Notes: generated by a model from the letters alone, not told the origin. Shown: positions 7,091 to 14,914, counted from the stretch's first letter. The stretch is DNA of 15,831 bases from Clostridia bacterium (GCA_017629925.1 JAGBWH010000099.1:1-15831), one strand, 5' to 3'. Made by a program: numbers and translations.

Positions 7091-8053
7091 TTATTTTCTT
7101 GAACCCATTCTAATACGGGGATCAATAAAGCCATAGCTGATATCCACTACAATGCCGGAAAGCAAACCGATAGCCGTGTAGAACACAGTCAGCATCATAA
7201 ACATAGGATAGTCAGGGCCGTTGATGGATGTGATATAAAGAGAACCTACACCAGGCACACCAAAGATTTTTTCAATGATGAGAGAACCGCTCAAAATCCC
7301 GATAAATTCGCCAAAAATCGAGGGGATAATGATGACCATGCAGTTTTTCAGCGCATGGCGAATGGTGGCTTGGGCTTTGGTTAAGCCTTTTGTTCTTGCG
7401 AGTAGCATGAATTCGCTTGTCAGCACCTCGGTCAGCTCCGCACGAGTACCACGGGTAAAGCCCGCAATAACGCCAAAGGACAAAGCCATGACAGGCGGCA
7501 ACATACTCACAAACATTTCCCATGTAAAGAAGTCTGTGCCACCCTTCATTAGAAAGGGGAACCAGCCTAACTTATGCGAGAGGAAGTATTGAATCAAAAA
7601 GGCGTAAACGAACGAGGGCACCGAGATGACCACCATCGTGAGAGTGGAGATCAAGTGGTCGGTCATGGTGTTCTTTTTAAGCGCCGCCCAGATACCGAGA
7701 GCAATACCAATCGGGATACTGAGAACGATAGAATATACGTTTACAATCATGGACGCGGGCAGTTTTTCAGCGAAAACGGCTGCCACTTCACGCCCAAAGT
7801 ACATTTTATCACTAATACCCCAGTCCCATTTGGTAAAGATGTTTCTCAAAAAGATACCAAATTGCACTAAATAGGGTTTATTATATCCCATCGCTGCACG
7901 ACGAGCTTCAATGACCGCGGTATGAGGGTCACCGGGCTCCAGCGGAGCGGGGGGAAGCATTCTAATCAAAACAAAACACATGAAACTGATGATGAGCAAT
8001 GTCATCAACATAAGCAAAATTCTTTGTGTCGCGTATTTGAACATGTATTTCAC
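7091..8053 (-). CDS. oppB: Oligopeptide ABC transporter permease OppB
   Basis: A 320-residue integral membrane permease of normal family length, forming the channel with OppC. The first helix begins right at the N-terminus (RILLMLMTLLIISFMCFVLI). It is followed by the periplasmic loop with RMLPPAPLEPGDP and a conserved region ending WDWGISDKMYFGREV. The coupling (EAA) loop FMLLARTKGLTKAQATIRHALKN contacts the ATPases, and the tail ends SYGFIDPRIRMG, typical of OppB. I place the start at GTG 8053 because GGAGGA (rc of 8061-8066) lies seven bases upstream. The longer reading from TTG 8068 would consume that ribosome site, and ATG 8044 is too far from it. It is the only subunit of this transporter that is not enlarged. 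A 24-base gap separates it from oppC, and a 203-base structured gap separates it from oppA. Confidence 0.93.
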   Translation of the reverse strand: MKYMFKYATQRILLMLMTLLIISFMCFVLIRMLPPAPLEPGDPHTAVIEARRAAMGYNKPYLVQFGIFLRNIFTKWDWGISDKMYFGREVAAVFAEKLPASMIVNVYSIVLSIPIGIALGIWAALKKNTMTDHLISTLTMVVISVPSFVYAFLIQYFLSHKLGWFPFLMKGGTDFFTWEMFVSMLPPVMALSFGVIAGFTRGTRAELTEVLTSEFMLLARTKGLTKAQATIRHALKNCMVIIIPSIFGEFIGILSGSLIIEKIFGVPGVGSLYITSINGPDYPMFMMLTVFYTAIGLLSGIVVDISYGFIDPRIRMGSRK

Positions 8054-8060
8054 TATATTT

Positions 8061-8066
8061 TCCTCC
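8061..8066 (-). promoter_or_regulatory. Ribosome binding site fixing the oppB GTG start
   Basis: Read in the gene direction this is GGAGGA, the strongest Shine-Dalgarno match in the oppA-oppB gap, seven bases before GTG 8053. It overrules the in-frame TTG at 8068, which lies upstream of and partly within the site. Confidence 0.75.
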
Positions 8067-8126
8067 AATTTTTAAAAAACAGAAAGCGCCTTGCTTACAT
8101 TGACGACTACTCGATAACCAAACAAC

Positions 8127-8212
8127 AACCAATATACCGCCAAAGCGACTATCGCTCGGGATGCATATTGGTTAGTTGGAAGATGCCTTCCCACCAAACA
8201 GGCGGGAAGGCA
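8127..8212 (-). promoter_or_regulatory. Two stem-loops in the oppA-oppB intergenic gap
   Basis: The 203-base gap between oppA and oppB holds two strong inverted repeats. The first after oppA is TGCCTTCCC (8184-8192) with GGGAAGGCA (8204-8212), a 9-bp stem. The next is AACCAATAT (8127-8135) with ATATTGGTT (8165-8173), a 9-bp stem enclosing a second stem AGCGA/TCGCT (8144-8148 with 8152-8156). Neither is followed by a U-tract, so they are unlikely to be complete terminators. In binding-protein transport operons such hairpins often stabilise the upstream message, so that far more binding protein than permease is made. I infer that role here. Confidence 0.65.
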
Positions 8213-8256
8213 CCGTCTATCAATATTTAATTGATGAAACGAGATTTTGCGAGGGA

Positions 8257-10839
8257 TTAGTATGCGATTTGACCGCCGTTTTCTTCTACATATGCAGCCC
8301 AAGCAACATCGTCGTAGTTATAGCGCATGTAGGTGATACCGCCGCGGCCAAGCACTGCGTTGTATTCTTCAACAACGTAGAATACTTGTTTGGACAGCAG
8401 AGACATACCACCGTCGAGCAACATAGGAATGTAGTTATATGTGCTCAGAACTTCAGCTTCGATCATAGCCAAGATATTGAGTCTAACTTCAACATCTACG
8501 ATGCCTTCGCCGAAGCAGTATTCTTTACCATCAGCATCTTTCACGGTTGCGCCGTTCAGAGCATCGGACCATTGTTTGAGGTTCAGAGTGATTTCTTCGC
8601 CTTCGATTTCCATGGTCTTCACAACTGCGGTAGCGTTGAACCATTTAGCGTCGTATTGGTAAGAGGGGTTGGTGTAGAGGTCGGTCAGACCGAAAGGATC
8701 CATGAGGGAGCCATTCCAACCACCGAGAACGGTGTCGGACATACCGGATTTGATCATGTTAGACCAGTTGTTGCCGTAAGGAGCGGATTCTTCGAATTTG
8801 ATCTTGCCTTCCCAAGCGGTGCCGTTGGTTACTTCAGCGAGTTTTTCGTTGAGGTAGTCAAGGGTCTTGGTGATGAAGTCAGAAGGAGCGGAAGAGCAGT
8901 ATTCAATCACCAGTTCTTGGTCAGCGTGTTCGCCGTCAGCAGAGGTGATGAAGCCAGCTTTAAGAGCTTCTTCGAATGCTTCGTTGTAGAGTTCTTTTGC
9001 TTTTTCGGGATCGTAACCGGTGATGGAGTCAACAGCTTTGTCGAGGTCGCCGCCGAAATCAGCAGGATCTACGCTGTAGAATTCGCACAGAGCAAGTTTA
9101 GCTTGGTCGGTGTCACGATATCTTGCACCGGTAGCGGGGTCGTAAATGTAAGCGTCACCAATCAGACCGAATGCGCCGGAGCGAGCGGGAGAAATGGTGG
9201 AAGCGAACAGGTCTTTGTCGTAGGTAACTGCAACAGCTTTTCTGAAGGAAGTCAGAGTCATTGTTTGCAGGTCATATTTGGTGGTGTCGAAGTCAGCAGC
9301 AGCTTCGCGTTCATCAATAGCAGCTTTGTAGCCGTTGAAGATGAAGAAGTAGATGGTGGAACCGGGAGTAGCGTAGCAGTATTCGCTGCCTCTGTATGCA
9401 TCGAAGTCTTCAGCTTGCAGACCGTAGCCCATCAGTTGACCGGAGAGGAACATCAGTTTTCTGGTGGAAGCTTCAGCTACTACTTGAGTATCGATAGCGG
9501 TGGTTTGGTACATGGAATAAGTATTGCCATCTACGGGGTCAACGAATACGTGTTTGCCATCAGTGTAGCCATACCAGTTTTCGTTCTTTTCAAATCTCAT
9601 GGATTTGTCAGTTTGGAACTGAGTCATCTTGTAAGGACCATAGGACATGGTGGTTTCAAGAGAGGTGCAGTAGTTGGTAGTCCAGATACCTTCTTCGCCT
9701 TCAGCGCCTTCTTGGTAGGTCCAGCTGTTTTCGTAGTAAGGACGATATACGATCCAGTTGCCGGACAAGTTGTAGAGCAGGTTGAAGCCAGTCAGAGACT
9801 TGCCAAGAACAACAGTGATTTGGTATTCGCCGGATTTGAATACGCCGATGTTGTCAGCAGAGAAATCGGGAGCATATTCAACAGATTCAATGTAGTAGTT
9901 GAACAGGTCAGCGTCGGTTTCGCCCCAAGCAGGGTTAGAAGTGGTAACGGAAGAAAGCAGAGCGTTGGTTTCATCCGTCAGAGGAACGAGACCATTGTCA
10001 TCGCACATAGCAACGAGGGTGGCAAAGTTTTCGAGGTTGCCGAAGTAGCCTTCGCCATAATGGGAAACATAAGCGTAGAGGGAGTTGCCGCCCAGCCAGT
10101 TATCCAGACCGTAGCCAATAGCGATGTACATCTTGTTGCCATCAGGAGTGCAGTACACACCGTCAGCATTCTTTACAAGATCTTCAACGGAGTAAGCACC
10201 AGCGGTAGAGTTTTCTTTGTATGCGGTGGTGCCTTGATAGTAGTAGTTTTCAGCGTTAGCAATGCAGAGAGCGCCTGCAAAGTAGTCAGTTGCGCGATAG
10301 TTCAGATATTTGGGAGTGAGCAATTGTTGCATGGACCATACATAGTCGTCAGCAGTGATCTTCTCACCATTTTCCCAAGTAGCGTTGGGGTTGAGGTCGA
10401 TGGTGTATGCATAACCTTCGGTAGCGCTTTCGGGAATGTTGAACTTAGGATATTGAGCGCGGATTTCGGTAGTTACGTCCACGGGAAGGCTTGCAGCCAT
10501 TTCGGGAACGATAGCGTAGCCGGAGTAAGGATCTTTGCCTTCAACGGGATGCAGAGCATCGTTGAATACGAAAGAGTACAAACCTGCAGTGATGAAGTCT
10601 ACAGGATAGGATTCATCGGAAGTTTGATAGGTGTGGGGGTTCCAGTTGGAGGACAACTGCACAACAGCGTCTTTGTATGTATAGGATTTATTGGGGTCAT
10701 AAGGTACATAGACACCACTGGAAGGACCAGGTTCATCTCCTTTAGTTGTTCCGTTGTTGCTCTTACCGCAAGCAGCGAGAACGGACACACACATACAGGC
10801 CAGCAGAAGTACTGCAACGAGTCTTAATGCGTTTTTCAT
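8257..10839 (-). CDS. oppA: Oligopeptide ABC transporter substrate-binding lipoprotein OppA, oversized
   Basis: An 860-residue extracellular lipoprotein that would capture peptides for the OppBCDF importer. A lipoprotein signal peptide is clear: positively charged start, hydrophobic core VAVLLLACMCVSV, lipobox LAAC with Cys24, then a Gly/Ser/Thr/Pro-rich linker to about 45. The SBP_bac_5 family core is recognisable: the strand AYTIDLNPNATWENGEKITADDYVWSM-like region (144-170) carries the W-x-x-G-x-x-x-TADD signature of this family. Usual length is 530-600 aa; the excess seems distributed, including the stretch between about 190 and 340. The whole protein is acidic and rich in Tyr, Asp and Gly. 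ATG 10839 has GAAAGGA eight bases upstream (rc of 10848-10854). It is the first gene of the operon, under its own promoter and separated from oppB by stem-loops. Peptide is the likeliest substrate, but other family members carry nickel or sugars. Confidence 0.9.
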   Translation of the reverse strand: MKNALRLVAVLLLACMCVSVLAACGKSNNGTTKGDEPGPSSGVYVPYDPNKSYTYKDAVVQLSSNWNPHTYQTSDESYPVDFITAGLYSFVFNDALHPVEGKDPYSGYAIVPEMAASLPVDVTTEIRAQYPKFNIPESATEGYAYTIDLNPNATWENGEKITADDYVWSMQQLLTPKYLNYRATDYFAGALCIANAENYYYQGTTAYKENSTAGAYSVEDLVKNADGVYCTPDGNKMYIAIGYGLDNWLGGNSLYAYVSHYGEGYFGNLENFATLVAMCDDNGLVPLTDETNALLSSVTTSNPAWGETDADLFNYYIESVEYAPDFSADNIGVFKSGEYQITVVLGKSLTGFNLLYNLSGNWIVYRPYYENSWTYQEGAEGEEGIWTTNYCTSLETTMSYGPYKMTQFQTDKSMRFEKNENWYGYTDGKHVFVDPVDGNTYSMYQTTAIDTQVVAEASTRKLMFLSGQLMGYGLQAEDFDAYRGSEYCYATPGSTIYFFIFNGYKAAIDEREAAADFDTTKYDLQTMTLTSFRKAVAVTYDKDLFASTISPARSGAFGLIGDAYIYDPATGARYRDTDQAKLALCEFYSVDPADFGGDLDKAVDSITGYDPEKAKELYNEAFEEALKAGFITSADGEHADQELVIEYCSSAPSDFITKTLDYLNEKLAEVTNGTAWEGKIKFEESAPYGNNWSNMIKSGMSDTVLGGWNGSLMDPFGLTDLYTNPSYQYDAKWFNATAVVKTMEIEGEEITLNLKQWSDALNGATVKDADGKEYCFGEGIVDVEVRLNILAMIEAEVLSTYNYIPMLLDGGMSLLSKQVFYVVEEYNAVLGRGGITYMRYNYDDVAWAAYVEENGGQIAY

Positions 10840-10873
10840 GGTTTTTTTCCTTTCGGTTTTATGATTTGATACT

Positions 10874-10902
10874 ATTATATGCTATCGTTTGCAGAAAGTC
10901 AA
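10874..10902 (-). promoter_or_regulatory. Sigma-A promoter of the opp operon
   Basis: In the gene direction TTGACT (10902-10897) is the -35 element and TATAAT (10879-10874) a perfect -10, with exactly 17 bases between. Transcription would begin near 10867, leaving a leader of about 28 bases that carries the oppA ribosome site. This is the best promoter in the window. Confidence 0.85.
10880..10893 (-). promoter_or_regulatory. CcpA-type cre site inside the oppA promoter
   Basis: The spacer between -35 and -10 reads TGCAAACGATAGCA, matching all 14 positions of the cre core TGNAAACGNWWNCA. The extra leading W of the longer consensus is C here. Binding of CcpA with phosphorylated HPr between the two promoter elements would block RNA polymerase, so the transporter is predicted to be repressed when a preferred sugar is available. 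Confidence 0.7.
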
Positions 10903-10905
10903 GGG

Positions 10906-10950
10906 TTTTCTTAAGATTTTTTAAACTTTTTGCAATTTTTCTCCAATTTT
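10906..10950 (-). promoter_or_regulatory. Helically phased A-tracts upstream of the oppA -35
   Basis: Five A-tracts (T-runs on the plus strand at 10906-10909, 10917-10922, 10927-10931, 10936-10940 and 10947-10950) repeat every 9-12 bases immediately upstream of the -35. Such phasing bends DNA, and A-rich DNA in this position can act as an UP element for RNA polymerase alpha subunits. Confidence 0.5.
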
Positions 10951-10957
10951 ATTGCAA

Positions 10958-10986
10958 TTTATACTCCGGTTGTTACATTTGCACAA
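10958..10986 (-). promoter_or_regulatory. Possible second, upstream opp promoter
   Basis: Read in the gene direction TTGTGC (10986-10981) and TATAAA (10963-10958) are 17 bases apart. The match is weaker than the proximal promoter. If active, it would make a leader of about 110 bases. Confidence 0.3.
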
Positions 10987-11065
10987 AAACCCGGCATTTT
11001 TGCGCTTTTTTGGCATTTTGTACACTTTTTTCGCTTTTTGGCGCTCTTATATTATATTAAGGAAG

Positions 11066-11106
11066 AAAAAATGCATCCGCAGGCATTTTTCTGTGCTTGC
11101 GGATGC
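11066..11106 (-). terminator. Rho-independent terminator of the deo-pdp operon
   Basis: In the gene direction GCATCCGCA (11106-11098) pairs with TGCGGATGC (11081-11073), a perfect 9-bp GC-rich stem, followed one base later by six U-residues (11071-11066). It lies about 135 bases after the pdp stop codon and before the opp promoter, so it insulates the two operons. Confidence 0.85.
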
Positions 11107-11137
11107 GTGTTATTTGATATACCAAAAGTTGGTTGTT

Positions 11138-11215
11138 CTTGCAAAAATGGCTAAATTTTGCAAGTTTTGTTGTTTTTTCTTGCAATTTGCAAGAGATTTA
11201 CTGCTTTTCTTGCAA
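11138..11215. repeat. Cluster of TTGCAA motifs with inverted repeats after pdp
   Basis: TTGCAA starts at 11139, 11158, 11180, 11187 and 11210, with two more copies at 10930 and 10952 nearer oppA. CTTGCAAAA (11138-11146) and TTTTGCAAG (11156-11164) form a perfect 9-bp inverted repeat with a 9-base loop. CTTGCAATTTGCAAG (11179-11193) is a near-perfect palindrome. TTTTCTTGCAATTTG occurs twice, 30 bases apart (from about 11175 and 11205). The cluster lies in the 3' untranslated region of the deo-pdp transcript, upstream of its terminator. No gene is visible in it. Confidence 0.6.
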
Positions 11216-11240
11216 TTTGTTCACAATTGGGCGCCCAAAA

Positions 11241-12539
11241 TTACACAACAGCAAATACCAAGGGGCGCTTTTCGGGTTTTTCTGCGGAAATGGTGAGTGC
11301 CTCTCTGTAACAGCGCTCCGCTTCTTTCAGCGTCTCACCTCTGGAGGTTTCCAAAATGGCGAGCAGATCGCCTTTTTGCACATAATCGCCCGTTTTCTTT
11401 GCCATGCGAATACCTGCGGTTAAATCAATTTCATCCTCTTTTTTCACTCTGCCCGCCCCTAAAATTTGAGCGCATCTGCCAATGGCAGTGGTGTCAATTT
11501 GAGAAATGTAGCCTTCCTCTTCGGCGCACAGCTCAAGACGGCAGGTCGCCTCGGGGAATTTTTCGGGATGGAGGATAAAGGAAGCATCTCCGCCCTGCCC
11601 TGCTATCCACTCGCAGCATTTTTCGAGTGCTTTTCCGCTATCGAGGGTTTCTTTTGTGAGTTTTTGTGCCTCCTCAAGTGAAATGCCATGACCAAGCGAC
11701 ACCATCTGAGACGCCAACGTCAAACAAAGTTCTCGCAAATCGTCAGGTCCTTCGCCTTTTAGCGTCATGATGGCCTCTTTGACTTCCAAAATATTACCAA
11801 TGTAGTAGCCAAGCGGCACGTCCATATCCGAGATGACCGCCGCCATTTGTCTGCCGCATCTTCTGCCAATTGCCGTCATTTTTTGTGCCAGTTCGGTGGC
11901 TTCCTCAATGCTTTGCAAAAAAGCACCACTACCCACTTTGACGTCCAGCACAATGCTTTTTGCGCCTGCCGCCAGCTTTTTACTCATAATAGAGGAGGCA
12001 ATGAGCGGAATGCAATCCACCGTTGCGGTCACGTCGCGAAGAGCGTATAGCATTTTGTCAGCGGGGGTGAGGTTGCCGCTTTGCCCGATGACTGCCACGC
12101 CCACATTTTGGGCTTGACATAGAAAATCCTCTGCCGATAGAGTGACAGAGTAGCCCGGGAAAGAGGTGAGTTTATCCACCGTTCCACCCGTATGGCCCAG
12201 TCCTCTGCCTGACATTTTGGCAACGTAAAGACCGCAAGCCGCCACCAAGGGAGCGACGACCATGCTGGTTTTATCCCCTACGCCACCTGTGCTGTGTTTA
12301 TCGACGGAGTGGTCTCCAAACAGGGACAGGTCCACCGTATCGCCCGAATGCGCCATCGCATCCGTTAATGTGGAAAGTTCGCGGTCGTCCATGCCACGAA
12401 AGCACACCGCCATCAGCCACGCGGACATTTGGTAGTCGGGAATTTCCCCTGCTACATATTGGGCAATCATCTCGCGAATATCCTCGTCGCTATGCGCCTC
12501 TCCATGCCGTTTGGCGTATATCATATCATACATTCTCAT
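11241..12539 (-). CDS. pdp: Pyrimidine-nucleoside (thymidine) phosphorylase
   Basis: A 432-residue cytoplasmic enzyme that splits (deoxy)uridine and thymidine with phosphate to give the base and (deoxy)ribose-1-phosphate. The length equals that of the family (about 433). Phosphate-binding loop KHSTGGVGDKTS (81-92) and family signature SGRGLGHTGGTVDKL (110-124) are intact. Base-contacting residues R168, S183 and K187 are present in LRDVTATVDCIPLIASSIMSKK (167-188 region). The C-terminal domain with AGIRMAKKTGDYVQKGDLL is complete. Gram-positive members usually accept both uridine and thymidine, so pdp is preferred over deoA, though substrate preference cannot be read from sequence. AGAGGA about eight bases before ATG 12539 supports the start. 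It is the last gene of the operon, 48 bases after cdd. Confidence 0.93.
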   Translation of the reverse strand: MRMYDMIYAKRHGEAHSDEDIREMIAQYVAGEIPDYQMSAWLMAVCFRGMDDRELSTLTDAMAHSGDTVDLSLFGDHSVDKHSTGGVGDKTSMVVAPLVAACGLYVAKMSGRGLGHTGGTVDKLTSFPGYSVTLSAEDFLCQAQNVGVAVIGQSGNLTPADKMLYALRDVTATVDCIPLIASSIMSKKLAAGAKSIVLDVKVGSGAFLQSIEEATELAQKMTAIGRRCGRQMAAVISDMDVPLGYYIGNILEVKEAIMTLKGEGPDDLRELCLTLASQMVSLGHGISLEEAQKLTKETLDSGKALEKCCEWIAGQGGDASFILHPEKFPEATCRLELCAEEEGYISQIDTTAIGRCAQILGAGRVKKEDEIDLTAGIRMAKKTGDYVQKGDLLAILETSRGETLKEAERCYREALTISAEKPEKRPLVFAVV

Positions 12540-12587
12540 GACTATATTCCTCTATATTCTATTGTTGAAAGTAACGCCGCGAGAAAA

Positions 12588-13007
12588 TCATTCACCCTTG
12601 ACGGATTTGGGATAAAATCCGCAGGGGAGAAGTTCGCCAAGCGTGTGGGTATCGTAACCATTTTCATGCACAAGGTAAAGCAAAAAAGTATCGGGATCGC
12701 AGAATTCCGCCATGACCTGTCTGCACACGCCACAAGGTGCAAATACATCTTTGACTTCGCCGTGTTTTCCACCAACGATTGCAATTGCCACAAATTCTTT
12801 TTCGCCTTCGCTCACCGCTTTTGAAAATGCCGTGCGTTCAGCACAAATGGTGGGTGAAAAAGAGGCGTTTTCGATATTGCAACCCATGTAGACCTTGCCG
12901 CTTTTTCCCAAAAGCGCCGCACCCACAAAGCAATCGGAATACGGGGCGTATGCACGCAGCATAGCCTCTTTTGCCTGCGCGACTAATTGTTCGGGTGTTA
13001 TCATCAT
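12588..13007 (-). CDS. cdd: Cytidine deaminase
   Basis: A 139-residue cytoplasmic zinc enzyme converting cytidine and deoxycytidine to uridine and deoxyuridine, which Pdp then cleaves. The size fits the small homotetrameric class (about 130-140 aa). Substrate-binding NIENASF (44-50) is present. Zinc ligands are C55 in CAE (with catalytic E57) and C92 and C95 in PCGVCRQ (91-97). The three-cysteine ligand set is that of the tetrameric type. Two adjacent ATG codons (13007 and 13004) follow AAGGAGT (rc of 13012-13018). The second has the more usual spacing, so the protein may be one residue shorter. It lies 21 bases after deoB in the same operon. Confidence 0.95.
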   Translation of the reverse strand: MMITPEQLVAQAKEAMLRAYAPYSDCFVGAALLGKSGKVYMGCNIENASFSPTICAERTAFSKAVSEGEKEFVAIAIVGGKHGEVKDVFAPCGVCRQVMAEFCDPDTFLLYLVHENGYDTHTLGELLPCGFYPKSVKGE

Positions 13008-13028
13008 GATTACTCCTTCATTGTTTGG

Positions 13029-14198
13029 TTAGCCTTCGAGTTTTGCTCTGAAACTATTGCCCGCACCTTGATATTTTGCCCCGAGCAAATCGGCTATGGT
13101 AGCAGCAAAATCAGCATAAGTGGGCAAAACCCCCAGAGAAACAGGTTGAATTTGAGGGCCATATACTAAAATCGGGACGTATTCTCTGGTATGGTCGGTG
13201 GAAATATCCCCCGGATCACAGCCGTGGTCGGCGCAAATCATGAGCACATCGTCCTCTCTCATTTGGGTGAGGAAGGTGCCTAAAAATTGATCAAAGGCGG
13301 ACAGCGCCCCCGCATAACCGTCCACGTCATTGCGGTGACCGTAGACCATATCAAAATCTACCAAGTTAATAAAGCACAAACCGTGGAAATCTGTTTTTTG
13401 CAGTTCTTCGGTTTTTGCCATGCAGTCGGGGTTGCCATGTTCGGGATAGGATGCCGTGACACCACGGGCGGCAAAAATATCGCTAATTTTCCCAACGGAC
13501 AGCACATCAAAGCCCTGCTCTTTTAGCTGATCGAGCAAGGTTTGTCCGTGAGGCTCAAGAGAAAAGTCCTTTCTGTCGGGTGAACGGTGGAAAGGATGAG
13601 TGCCGTCAAACGGACGAGCAATCACGCGCCCAACACCCCATTCGCCCACCAGCATCTCTCTTGCAATCTCGCAGTAGCGATAGAGTTCTTCTACTGGCAC
13701 GATATCCGTGTGTGCCGCGATCTGAAACACGCTATCTGCGGAGGTATAGACAATCAAATCTCCGCTCTTTAAGTGTTCTTCGCCGTAGTCGGCAATGACT
13801 TTAGTGCCTGAATAGGGGAGGTTGCACAGCACCCCTCTGCCACAGCGAGCAGAGAATTCATCTATCAGGGATTTGGGAAATCCTTCGGGGAAGGTGGGCA
13901 TGGCACGCTCGGAGATCAGGCCTGCGATTTCCCAATGCCCTGTGGTTGTGTCTTTGCCCTTTGAGGCTTCGCCCGCTTTGCCGTGGGCGGCGATGGGATG
14001 AGCAGTTTCACCTAAAAAGGACAGCCCTTCCACATTTCCAAGCCCCATCTCCAAGAGATGAGGAATTTCAAGACAAGCAGACACAGAGACAGAACGGAGG
14101 GTATGCGCGCCTTTGTCGCCAAAGTCAGCCGCATCCGGCAGTTCCCCTGCCCCTACGCTATCGAGTACGATTAAAAATACGCGTTTGGTTTGGCTCAT
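13029..14198 (-). CDS. deoB: Phosphopentomutase
   Basis: A 389-residue cytoplasmic member of the alkaline phosphatase superfamily that interconverts (deoxy)ribose-1-phosphate and -5-phosphate, linking the phosphorylases to DeoC and the pentose phosphate pathway. It is full length. Two-metal ligands are all visible: D13 (VLDSVGAGE), the phospho-acceptor threonine region KDTTTGHWE (82-90), D283 and H288 (VDFDMVYGHRND), D324 and H325 (CADHGCDP), and H336 (STDHTRE). Their spacing agrees with the Bacillus enzyme with an offset of three residues. The start ATG overlaps the deoD stop as ATGA (14198-14195), so the two are translationally coupled. Cdd follows 21 bases after its stop. Confidence 0.96.
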   Translation of the reverse strand: MSQTKRVFLIVLDSVGAGELPDAADFGDKGAHTLRSVSVSACLEIPHLLEMGLGNVEGLSFLGETAHPIAAHGKAGEASKGKDTTTGHWEIAGLISERAMPTFPEGFPKSLIDEFSARCGRGVLCNLPYSGTKVIADYGEEHLKSGDLIVYTSADSVFQIAAHTDIVPVEELYRYCEIAREMLVGEWGVGRVIARPFDGTHPFHRSPDRKDFSLEPHGQTLLDQLKEQGFDVLSVGKISDIFAARGVTASYPEHGNPDCMAKTEELQKTDFHGLCFINLVDFDMVYGHRNDVDGYAGALSAFDQFLGTFLTQMREDDVLMICADHGCDPGDISTDHTREYVPILVYGPQIQPVSLGVLPTYADFAATIADLLGAKYQGAGNSFRAKLEG

Positions 14199-14914
14199 AG
14201 TTTGTCCATTTCTACTGCCACATTGAGGGCGAGTTTCATCATATCAAGGAAAGAGTTTTGTCTGGTTTCGGCGTCGGTGGCTTCTCCGGTCAAGAGATGG
14301 TCGGAAATGGTGCAAATCGCAAGGGCGCGTTTGCCTGCTCTTGCGGCGTTCATATAGAGGGCTGCGGCCTCCATTTCCACTGCCAAAACGCCCATTTTGC
14401 GCCAAGCGGGGTTGGCATCGGGGTTGTCATCATAGAAGGTGTCAGAGGAAAGCAGGTTGCCCACTTCCACATGAAGCCCAAGGGCATCTGCTTGCTCTGC
14501 GGCGGTGCGAAGCAAGGTATAGTCGCAAATCGGCGCATACGTACCGGGCAAATTGTATTGCCCTGCAAAGTTGGAATTGGTGCAAGCACCCATGCCCAGC
14601 ACCACATCGCGCAGTTTCACACGTTGGCTCATGCCTCCTGCGGTACCCACACGAAGAATGTTTTCTACGCCGTAGAAATGGTAGAGTTCGTAACTATAAA
14701 TACCAATAGAAGGCATACCCATACCGCTCGCCATCACAGAGACGGGCACACCTTTATAGGTGCCTGTATAGCCGTGAATACCACGAACGTTGTTGACAAG
14801 GCGAGGGTTTTCTAAAAATGTTTCTGCAATAAATTTCGCGCGGAGAGGATCTCCGGGCATCAGTACGGTTTTGGCGAAATCGCCCATTTGAGAAGAAATG
14901 TGAGGTGTGCTCAT
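14195..14914 (-). CDS. deoD: Purine-nucleoside phosphorylase, DeoD type
   Basis: A 239-residue cytoplasmic enzyme of the hexameric, low-specificity class; it cleaves inosine, guanosine, adenosine and their deoxy forms to base and (deoxy)ribose-1-phosphate. Conserved features: phosphate-site MPGDPLRAK (19-27), SGMGMPS (63-69), RVGTAGG (88-94), ribose-contacting VEMEA (179-183), and the proton donor D205 in TISDH with its partner R218, corresponding to D204 and R217 of the E. coli enzyme. Length matches the family (about 235-239). AAAGGAA lies about eight bases before ATG 14914. It is 45 bases downstream of deoC and overlaps deoB by four bases. Confidence 0.95.
   Translation of the reverse strand: MSTPHISSQMGDFAKTVLMPGDPLRAKFIAETFLENPRLVNNVRGIHGYTGTYKGVPVSVMASGMGMPSIGIYSYELYHFYGVENILRVGTAGGMSQRVKLRDVVLGMGACTNSNFAGQYNLPGTYAPICDYTLLRTAAEQADALGLHVEVGNLLSSDTFYDDNPDANPAWRKMGVLAVEMEAAALYMNAARAGKRALAICTISDHLLTGEATDAETRQNSFLDMMKLALNVAVEMDKL

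Noticed and set aside
8176..10827. A plus-strand open frame of more than 880 codons covering oppA in reverse
   Set aside because: It mirrors oppA, which has a lipoprotein signal, a family signature, a ribosome site and a promoter. The reverse frame has no recognisable motif and no ribosome site, and is explained by biased codon use in oppA.
11227..11238. Perfect palindrome TTGGGCGCCCAA just after the pdp stop
   Set aside because: It is short, with no loop space for a stable RNA hairpin beyond four pairs and no U-tract. It could be a chance site and does not by itself support a feature.
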